DNA of 15,026 nt from Ignavibacteria bacterium UBA6906. GTDB taxonomy: Bacteria > Bacteroidota > Ignavibacteria > UBA10030 > UBA6906. The notes under the pieces were generated by a model. The model was not told the origin of the DNA and searched no databases. It saw only the letters and a program-made list of their open reading frames with translations. Made by a program: the position numbers and the translations under genes. This document shows, piece by piece, positions 7,485 to 12,869 of this stretch. Numbering within the stretch: position 1 is the first letter of the stretch; the number at the start of each line of letters is the position of its first letter. The stretch lies in assembly GCA_002451155.1 (NCBI GenBank), contig DKBG01000001.1:1-15026 (forward strand). Direction: 5' to 3'.

Positions 7485-8732
7485 TCACCACCAGTATGGT
7501 TTGATTGTGGTTCGCTCTTTCGGCTCTGCCTCAAGGGCGCGCCGGAGCGCACGTTTGGCTTTTTCGATCGCCTCGTCGATATCATCCGGACGATGAGAAT
7601 AGGAGATCAGCCACCGCGGGTTCATAAACAATCCTTCGCGGAAACATTCTCTGTGCCAGAGGAATTCGAGACGGGCATGGTACTCTGGTTCAGGATGAAC
7701 AAACTTTAAAAACGGGGCGGGCGGAAGGCCGGCAGCATATCCTTCGACGCCCAGGTCACGGGCGATCGCGTTGAATCCATCCATCAAACGGCGCCCCATG
7801 GACCAGATATGATCGTGGACCTTCTCCCGCTTCATGATCCCGAGGGTGGCCACCGCCGCCGCGATGGAGAGCGTTTCGCCCGCGTACGTCGTGGTCATTT
7901 TGAATTTGTAGAGACGCTCCATAAACGTGCGCTTGCCGGCATAGACGGACAGCGGATACCCGTTTGCGAGCGCCTTGGCGTAGCTCACAAGGTCAGCCTC
8001 GACGCCGAAATACTCCTGGGCGCCCCCCAGAGCCAGACGGAAGCCTGTCAGCACCTCGTCCATTACCAGGAGTATTCCATGCTCACGGGTGAGCGACCTG
8101 AGGAGGCGGATGTACGTCCCGCTGACGTCCTCATTCCAATCGTAGGGAATGGAAATTACACAGGCCAACCGGTCAGCGTACCGCCGGATTAATCGCTCCG
8201 CTTCTTCGCAATCCCCCCATGGGATGACTTTTACATACTCCTTCATGAATGCTGGCACACCGTTGTTCGGGCTGTCTTCCGTGGCGAACCAGTCAGGATA
8301 GCCATGGTACCCGCTCATGAGGATCATGTCCCGGCCCGTGCACGCGCGGGCTATCCTGACATTGGAAAGGTTCGCATCCTCCCCAGTCTTCATGAATCGT
8401 ACCATCTCAACCCCGGGAAGCGTGGAGACGAGCATCCGGGCAAGCTCAACTTCACGCGGACTTGCCATACTGAAGAGCACACCGTGGTCCATCTGTCGCC
8501 GGACGGCCTCGTCCACTTCGTCATAGCAGTATCCGAGCGTAACAGGGCCGAGCGCGAGGCGGAAATCAATGTACTCCCTTCCTTCCATGTCCCAGAGCCG
8601 GCACCCCTTCCCCCTTGTGATGTACTTCGGCATCGCATCGCCGTACTCCGGATAGTACCGTTTGGCGTTCGTCTGCGTCCCCCAGGGGATCAGACGCAAC
8701 GCCTCTTCAAAGAGTTGATCGGAAGGTTTCAT
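7485..8732 (-). CDS. Class III PLP-dependent aminotransferase (GSA-aminomutase-like fold)
   Basis: The 415-residue protein is a fold-type I, class III PLP enzyme. Visible landmarks are the N-terminal GCRLWDMEGREYIDF (residues 43-57), the phosphate-binding turn FMKTGEDA (113-120, where the family has NSGTEA), GYHGYPDW (141-148), the cofactor Asp225 in VMDEVLTGFR, and the Schiff-base Lys253 in SYAKALANGYP, with Thr/Gly residues of TTTYAGETL at 280-288. It resembles glutamate-1-semialdehyde 2,1-aminomutase in layout. However, the typical aminomutase sequence around the lysine (GKIIGGGLP) is replaced by AKALANGYP, so a transaminase acting on a keto sugar, semialdehyde or other carbonyl compound is more likely than haem synthesis. 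It heads the second operon. The ATG at 8732 has no clear ribosome site. Its stop overlaps the region of the next start. The substrate is unknown. Confidence 0.92.
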   Translation of the reverse strand: MKPSDQLFEEALRLIPWGTQTNAKRYYPEYGDAMPKYITRGKGCRLWDMEGREYIDFRLALGPVTLGYCYDEVDEAVRRQMDHGVLFSMASPREVELARMLVSTLPGVEMVRFMKTGEDANLSNVRIARACTGRDMILMSGYHGYPDWFATEDSPNNGVPAFMKEYVKVIPWGDCEEAERLIRRYADRLACVISIPYDWNEDVSGTYIRLLRSLTREHGILLVMDEVLTGFRLALGGAQEYFGVEADLVSYAKALANGYPLSVYAGKRTFMERLYKFKMTTTYAGETLSIAAAVATLGIMKREKVHDHIWSMGRRLMDGFNAIARDLGVEGYAAGLPPAPFLKFVHPEPEYHARLEFLWHRECFREGLFMNPRWLISYSHRPDDIDEAIEKAKRALRRALEAEPKERTTIKPYWW

Positions 8733-8966
8733 AGTCGTTCAGGGATCACCGGATACCCTGCCAGGTTGGTGCATTGTTCATTCATGCCAGTTCATCTGTT
8801 GCGGCCGGGGACGGACCAGCATCCCGGGCACTCTGTCAACCGAAGAATTGGAGTTCTTCCCCAGGCTCGCACGGGCCGGCCGCTGAAAACATCCGACCCT
8901 TTCCGCCCGTTCTCGCCGGTCCAGCATGAGAGTTGAGCGGGACCCATTCCGGCGGATCGTCCGATT
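8733..8966. other. Intergenic gap between the two operons
   Basis: This 234-bp stretch separates the oxidoreductase stop from the aminotransferase start. It holds an 18-bp dyad (8842-8859) next to a TTGACA on the minus strand (8834-8839), and a GGCCGGCC palindrome near 8874-8881. I see no hairpin with a T tract that would be a convincing terminator after the oxidoreductase, and no convincing coding frame. The region could be the promoter of the downstream operon, or the two operons could be partly read through. Confidence 0.5.
8834..8859 (-). promoter_or_regulatory. Candidate regulatory dyad plus TTGACA upstream of aminotransferase operon
   Basis: On the minus strand GAAGAA-CTCCAA-TTCTTC (8859-8842) is a perfect 6-6-6 inverted repeat. 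It is followed two bases later by TTGACA (8839-8834), a perfect sigma-70 type -35 hexamer. No acceptable -10 element is found 16-18 bp downstream, so a normal promoter is not shown. An activator-dependent promoter is possible. The site lies about 102 bp before the aminotransferase ATG. Confidence 0.25.
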
Positions 8967-9971
8967 TCACCGGAGAAAGGTCTTGAGATCAACGGCAGCG
9001 GCAGAATCCACGGAAAGCATCATTGCCTCCACCACAGCAAGGGCCCGGACCCCAACCTCTCCGTCTGTCTCAGGCACGCGGCCATTCAACACGCACTCCC
9101 CAAATTCCCGCATCTGCTCAACATAGCTGCGCGAACCCTCATCGGAGAACTGCTCATCGGTCCGATCGGTCTCCTTCCCCTCCCGGATAGCTTCGATCTC
9201 GAGCGAGGTCGGGTAACAGTGAAGCGTTCCCCGCGTACCGAACACCCTCAAGAAGAAGGCCTCGGGAGACACATAGTACGACGTAAGTGTAAAAGGGATA
9301 CCCGATTCGAGCTGCATCACTGCCGCGCATGAGTCGTAGACCAGGCCCGGCATGGCAATGTTGGCGGCCACGCAGCTGACCCGGGCCACATGCCCGAGAA
9401 GGTATTCCACAGTATCTATCAGGTGGATCCCGAGCTGGGTCATCGGAAGGAGTGGACACTTCCCGGGATCCGCCTTCCAGGAGGGAAGGCCCGGCTGGAG
9501 TCCGGCCGGCCCTGAAATGTTTCCTTCAACGGCAACGATCTTACCGATTCTCCCCTCGTCCAGGAGCCGGCGAGCCCGGCGAAAAACCCGTCGTCGACGG
9601 GTGTTGTGGCCAACCATGAGAACCAGGCCAGCCGATCGCGTCAGATCAATCATCGCCCGACCCTCTGCCGTCGTCCTCGCAATTGGCTTTTCCACGAAGA
9701 CGTGCTTCTTTGCCGCTACCGCACTGACCACTTGCTCATAGTGAACGTGATTTGGGGTAACCAGCACGATTGCCTGGACCGCACGGTCGGCAAGAAGTTC
9801 CCCATACGTCGTGCAGTGCCTGGCCCCGGTTCTCTCTGCTGCATTGCGCGTCGCTTCCGGATCGATGTCAAAACAACCGGCCAACTGCAGGTTGCCGGAT
9901 TCGAGGATGGCATTCAAGATGGTGGTCCCGTGGTTCGCCACCCCCACAAGGCCAATCGAGAGTCGGTCCAT
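8967..9971 (-). CDS. Gfo/Idh/MocA-family NAD(P)-dependent oxidoreductase
   Basis: The 334-residue protein shows the family layout. There is an N-terminal Rossmann fold starting SIGLVGVANHGTTIL (residues 5-19, a variant glycine motif), an acidic residue after beta-2 in AGCFDIDPEA, VTPNHVHYE (71-79), the hallmark VEKPIA (93-98), and a C-terminal alpha/beta domain. The usual DxGxHxxD helix reads TQLGIHLID at 178-186, keeping His183 and Asp186. Members oxidise or reduce sugars, inositols and their derivatives with NAD(P). The specific substrate cannot be told. The ATG at 9971 is chosen because the longer frame to 10145 runs over the DUF4432 gene and the Rossmann strand begins right after this Met. 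The gap to the upstream stop is one base (TAA-A-ATG), so it is co-transcribed as the last gene of the iclR operon. There is no clear ribosome site of its own, which suggests translational coupling. Confidence 0.93.
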   Translation of the reverse strand: MDRLSIGLVGVANHGTTILNAILESGNLQLAGCFDIDPEATRNAAERTGARHCTTYGELLADRAVQAIVLVTPNHVHYEQVVSAVAAKKHVFVEKPIARTTAEGRAMIDLTRSAGLVLMVGHNTRRRRVFRRARRLLDEGRIGKIVAVEGNISGPAGLQPGLPSWKADPGKCPLLPMTQLGIHLIDTVEYLLGHVARVSCVAANIAMPGLVYDSCAAVMQLESGIPFTLTSYYVSPEAFFLRVFGTRGTLHCYPTSLEIEAIREGKETDRTDEQFSDEGSRSYVEQMREFGECVLNGRVPETDGEVGVRALAVVEAMMLSVDSAAAVDLKTFLR

Positions 9972-9972
9972 T

Positions 9973-11043
9973 TTAATGAAGGTTCTGTGCGTCGAGAAAT
10001 CCGCGGATCTCGTCTTCGCCGTCAAGAACTCCGAGATCGAGATGGAACTGCTGTTCCTCCCCCGCAGGGAGAATCTGCAGTGTTCCAGCGGCGCGCTCCG
10101 CTGCGCGACCCAGAACGCCGCAGTTGCCAGGTTCCATGCCGACAACGTATGTTCCCGCTCCCATCATCTTCCATTCCGTGAAACGGGGCAACTCCCCGCA
10201 ATTGTAGCGAATGAAAATCCCGAGCATGAGGTCCGGATTCACAAGAGCGGCGGCGGCAAATCCGGTCGAATCCGCAATGAGGTCGTGAAAGAAGACCTGT
10301 TCCCGATACCCCGGTTGCGGTTCTGAAAATGTCTGGGCGTCCCTGGTTCCTTTCTCAGCATCGGCATCCCGCGGGGTGGTCGATCGGGTATGGAGGTAGA
10401 GCCGGGATCCCTTGTCGACCAGGGGCCAGCCCGGATTGATATGATACAGCATCATAAGCGGCGAGGGCCCGGACGCTTCGTTCCGCACAGTATCCTCGAT
10501 GCGAATAACTGACTGGCCCAATCCAACCCGGACAGTCCTGGTCAGAAGCAGGTTTTCACCAAAAATCACCGACTCCCGGACCTGTCCACGAAGGGAAACA
10601 ACACACTCGTCACCCGACCACTCTGTCCACGTCTCCACGTGCTCAGCAGGCAGGTGGGAGAGCCGTCCATGCAGGCCGAGTGGCACGCCCTCATCAGTGC
10701 ACGACGCGCCAGCTTGCGTCAACCCGCAACCGGTGAGCAGTCCGCCGGGAAACGAGCGAATCCAGCCGGTCCCCGTCGGCTCGTAGTATGACGGATGAAC
10801 GTCTCCGCACGGAGAACGCCATGCCAGCGGCACACCCCGGTACTCGGCACTGGAAATATCCATTCCGCGGTCGAGGGTAACCTGAAAGCGGAGTCCTGAA
10901 CCTGTTCGCACGTCCACGACACGAACTCCTGATTCTTTCCCCTCCTCTAGACGCATCAGGCGCGCCCCTGCCACCTGTTCAATCGCACCGGTCCGGGCCG
11001 CGAGTTCGCTCCGGGAGACTTCCCGTCCGAAAAGGCGCGCCAT
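9973..11043 (-). CDS. DUF4432 / aldose 1-epimerase-like galactose-mutarotase-fold protein
   Basis: The 356-residue cytoplasmic protein matches the DUF4432 branch of the aldose 1-epimerase superfamily. Landmarks are LDRGMDI (57-63), PGGLLTGCGLT (99-109), GLHGRLSH (123-130), LYHINPGWPL (199-208) and GMEPGNCGVLGR (302-313). His125, His201 and Glu304 sit where mutarotases place their catalytic His and Glu residues, so interconversion of sugar anomers or a related epimerisation is plausible. Family members are often found next to sugar isomerases and Gfo/Idh/MocA enzymes, as here. The ATG at 11043 has an ideal GAGGAGG about 7 nt upstream, and the gap to the upstream TGA is two bases. The exact activity of this DUF is not established to my knowledge. 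Confidence 0.92.
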   Translation of the reverse strand: MARLFGREVSRSELAARTGAIEQVAGARLMRLEEGKESGVRVVDVRTGSGLRFQVTLDRGMDISSAEYRGVPLAWRSPCGDVHPSYYEPTGTGWIRSFPGGLLTGCGLTQAGASCTDEGVPLGLHGRLSHLPAEHVETWTEWSGDECVVSLRGQVRESVIFGENLLLTRTVRVGLGQSVIRIEDTVRNEASGPSPLMMLYHINPGWPLVDKGSRLYLHTRSTTPRDADAEKGTRDAQTFSEPQPGYREQVFFHDLIADSTGFAAAALVNPDLMLGIFIRYNCGELPRFTEWKMMGAGTYVVGMEPGNCGVLGRAAERAAGTLQILPAGEEQQFHLDLGVLDGEDEIRGFLDAQNLH

Positions 11044-11045
11044 CG

Positions 11046-11855
11046 TCAGGCCTCCTCGCGCATCAATGTACGGAGAATCTCAACGTTTTTCCGTGAACTC
11101 TCAACCAGAGGGTGGCAGTGGGTCTCAATCGTAATGTGTTCAACCGGTCGGTCCCTAAGGAGCGCATGGATCTGGCCGCGCCAATCAATCGTTCCTTCAC
11201 CGATCGGAACGCATTCGATCAGCGCACCTTTCCGCGTGTCCTTGGCGTGGACATTGGCGATTACGCTCCTGATCGCTTCATAGCCCACCGGGTAAGGCTG
11301 CTCGATCGTGCCGTATGCATTGCACGGGTCCCAATTCGCGCCGAGAGATGCAGATCCCACGGACTCAATCATGTGCCGTGTGTTGACTCCGGTGTCGCAC
11401 CAGAATCCGGGCTCGTTCTCAACGGCAAGACGAATTCCTTCGGCTCCTGCGATGTCCGCTGCACGATACAAGTATTCCCTCGCTCGTTCGGCCCGGTCTG
11501 CGGGCTCACCTTCTTCCCGCTGAAACCCAAAGATGATAATCATCGACGCGCCGCATGCATGAGCCATGCGTATGGTTGCGGGCAGGATATCGCGAATCTC
11601 TCGGTCCAGTTCGGCCGTCGCGGACAGGCGGTGTTTAAATATCCCCGGTGACAGTGCGGTGATTTTCAGCCCCTGCTCACGTACACAGGCCACAACGTCC
11701 TGGAATTCCCCCGGATCAACCGCGGGCACTCTCCCTGACTTCAGCACCCGTATCTCATACCGCCGGATTCCCCACTCGACCCCATGCTGGACGGCTATCC
11801 GGAAATCCGGAGAAACCTCATCACTCACCAGGCCAAGCTCAAGGGGTGCGTTCAT
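11046..11855 (-). CDS. Sugar phosphate isomerase/epimerase-like TIM-barrel (AP_endonuc_2 / xylose isomerase-like)
   Basis: The 269-residue protein is a xylose-isomerase-like TIM barrel. Four likely divalent-metal ligands are visible at the ends of barrel strands: Glu146 in LAVENEPG, Asp176 in ANWDPCNA, His203 in NVHAKDT and Glu244 in ITIETHCH. This is the standard set for keto-sugar 3-epimerases, inosose isomerase/dehydratase and related enzymes. The N-terminus (LGLVSDEVSPDFRIAVQHG) is also typical of the family. The product would isomerise or epimerise a sugar intermediate passed between the DUF4432 and Gfo/Idh/MocA enzymes encoded next in the operon, which is inference. The start at 11855 has a perfect GGAGGG 5 nt upstream and overlaps the iclR stop (ATGA, 11852-11855). 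Confidence 0.93.
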   Translation of the reverse strand: MNAPLELGLVSDEVSPDFRIAVQHGVEWGIRRYEIRVLKSGRVPAVDPGEFQDVVACVREQGLKITALSPGIFKHRLSATAELDREIRDILPATIRMAHACGASMIIIFGFQREEGEPADRAERAREYLYRAADIAGAEGIRLAVENEPGFWCDTGVNTRHMIESVGSASLGANWDPCNAYGTIEQPYPVGYEAIRSVIANVHAKDTRKGALIECVPIGEGTIDWRGQIHALLRDRPVEHITIETHCHPLVESSRKNVEILRTLMREEA

Positions 11856-12667
11856 GATTTCCCTCCATTATTGCGTCCGACTACGGCCGGACTTGCCGCC
11901 ACAAATCCCAGTTGCCTGGATATGGAGGCCGCCTCCTGCTTGAGCGTCCCGATGATGCCGGTGATAATGGTCTTGTTTCGATGGGCCCGTTCGGACTGGA
12001 GTGCCGTCATGAGCGCGGCGACAGATCGGCCATGATAATCACGAATCGGGACGGCAATGACGCATAGGTCGGGTTTGTACTCCGCATCGGCGACGGCGTA
12101 GCCCGTTTCGCGAACCTCCTTCAGCCGCTTGGCGAGACGTGACACCGACGTGATGGTGACGCTGGTGTACCGCTTCAGCCCGCCGCGCGAAAGCACCGAT
12201 TCGAGAACATCGGCGCTCAGGTCTGCAATCAACACCTGGCCGGACGCTGTTGCGTGCACCGGAGAGCGATTGCCAAGACGTGCGACGATTCGCCACATTT
12301 CAGGCGTGTCGGCCCGGTCGATGATAATGACTTCGTAGTCATCCAACACGGCAACATAATAGCTCTCGCGCGTCTCATTAGCGAGACGGACCAGGTGAGG
12401 ATGCGTGATTGTTTTGAGGTCAATCTTGTCCAGTGCCTGGTTACCCCAGTCGATCAGCTTCGTACCGAGCGAGTAGGTCCCGCGCGCCTCGTCCAGATGT
12501 ACAACGGAGCTCCGGTCGAGTGTCAACAGGATTCGGAAAAGGGAACTCTTTGGAATGCCGGTTTGACGGGAAAGGTCGGCGAGCGAGAACCCGCTCGGCG
12601 AAGCTGCAAGAATCTCCAGGACCTGAATCGTCCGCTGGACAGCGGGGACAGTATAATCTTTCGTCAT
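11852..12667 (-). CDS. IclR-family transcriptional regulator
   Basis: The 271-residue protein has the IclR architecture. An N-terminal winged helix-turn-helix spans residues 8-70 (VQRTIQVLEILAAS, then SLADLSRQTGIPKSSLFRIL and a wing ending GTYSLGTKL). It is followed by an effector-binding domain from about 80 to 260, with the expected HATASGQVLIADL region and the C-terminal VAVPIRDYHGRSVAAL strand (here CVIAVPIRD). IclR proteins act as dimers on palindromic operators and often respond to a catabolic intermediate. It is the first gene of a four-gene operon. A perfect 23-bp palindrome covers its presumed promoter (12682-12704), which points to autorepression together with the downstream genes. 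No ribosome site precedes the ATG at 12667, which is odd given the strong sites of the next two genes. The ligand is unknown; a KdgR-like role is suggested only by the operator. Confidence 0.95.
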   Translation of the reverse strand: MTKDYTVPAVQRTIQVLEILAASPSGFSLADLSRQTGIPKSSLFRILLTLDRSSVVHLDEARGTYSLGTKLIDWGNQALDKIDLKTITHPHLVRLANETRESYYVAVLDDYEVIIIDRADTPEMWRIVARLGNRSPVHATASGQVLIADLSADVLESVLSRGGLKRYTSVTITSVSRLAKRLKEVRETGYAVADAEYKPDLCVIAVPIRDYHGRSVAALMTALQSERAHRNKTIITGIIGTLKQEAASISRQLGFVAASPAVVGRNNGGKS

Positions 12668-12681
12668 GGCGTGGAGTGTCG

Positions 12682-12704
12682 CTAATAAAACTTCGTTTTA
12701 TTAG
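12682..12704. promoter_or_regulatory. Perfect 10-3-10 palindrome, likely IclR operator
   Basis: The arms CTAATAAAAC (12682-12691) and GTTTTATTAG (12695-12704) are exact reverse complements around TTC. The site ends 15 bp before the iclR ATG. Its core, AATAAAAC-NNN-GTTTTATT, differs from the enterobacterial KdgR (IclR family) box AATGAAAC-NNN-GTTTCATT, as I recall it, only at one symmetric position. Its AT content stands out from the GC-rich surroundings. No second copy was seen elsewhere in the window. It lies where a repressor would block the start of transcription. Confidence 0.75.
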
Positions 12705-12726
12705 TGCATCAACAAAGTAGCAAAAA
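12698..12726 (-). promoter_or_regulatory. Candidate iclR promoter overlapping the operator
   Basis: On the minus strand TAATAA (12703-12698) would serve as a good -10. The hexamer 17 bp upstream is TTTTTG (12726-12721), a weak -35. The transcript would begin about 24 nt before the iclR ATG. The -10 is embedded in the palindrome, so IclR binding would directly exclude polymerase. The -35 is not convincing and the phylum's promoter consensus is unknown. Confidence 0.35.
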
Positions 12727-12742
12727 GGATCACCTTCTACAA

Positions 12743-12776
12743 GGGGAACCTGGTCTTCCAGATGCTGGAGTTCCCC
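12743..12776 (-). terminator. Nested hairpin in the rhaEW-iclR gap, possible terminator
   Basis: A 7-bp perfect stem pairs GGGGAAC (12743-12749) with GTTCCCC (12770-12776), and a second 5-bp hairpin sits inside it (TCCAG-ATG-CTGGA on the plus strand). It lies about 95 nt after the aldolase/dehydrogenase stop in the direction of transcription. No T tract follows at once; a CCTTTTTG run comes about 15 nt later. It may be a weak terminator, a 3' end stabiliser or a leader structure for iclR. Confidence 0.35.
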
Positions 12777-12869
12777 GCAGCCGACAACAATTCTCCCCCT
12801 ACCCCCTCTCCACTGAGTCTCCTTCCCAACCCACACGCACGCACACCCGGGCTCATTGCCGGCCGGCTT

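Larger units (their letters stand above)
12668..12869. other. Intergenic region between rhaEW and iclR
   Basis: The 202-bp gap contains, in the direction of minus-strand transcription, a 15-nt alternating GTGTGCG-type stretch (12832-12846), a purine-rich tract with two runs of five G (about 12795-12806), the nested hairpin (12743-12776) and the AT-rich promoter/operator (12682-12726). No coding frame with a plausible start was found. Confidence 0.6.

Noticed and set aside
5932..7596. A 554-codon plus-strand open frame opposite the tandem amidohydrolase
   Set aside because: It lies wholly antisense to well-supported coding sequence, its translation is rich in Arg, His and Pro without a recognisable domain, and long antisense frames are expected from codon bias in GC-rich genes.
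7485..8732. Reading the aminotransferase as HemL for haem synthesis
   Set aside because: The sequence around the catalytic Lys and the phosphate-binding turn differ from HemL, and the neighbours concern carbohydrates, not tetrapyrroles.
8792..8992. A 66-codon minus-strand frame in the gap between the operons
   Set aside because: It overlaps the end of the oxidoreductase gene, has no ribosome site or recognisable sequence, and is likely chance.
9972..10145. N-terminal extension of the Gfo/Idh/MocA frame to a 392-residue protein
   Set aside because: The extension overlaps the end of the DUF4432 gene and shows no domain; the Rossmann fold begins right after the Met at 9971.
12832..12846. Alternating CACACGCACGCACAC stretch as a Z-DNA site or microsatellite
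   Set aside because: It is only 15 nt long, has mirror symmetry by composition, and nothing supports a function.
12857..12866. GCCGGCCGGC palindrome just after the rhaEW stop as a terminator
   Set aside because: It is self-complementary without a loop and no T tract follows, so it cannot form a standard terminator hairpin.
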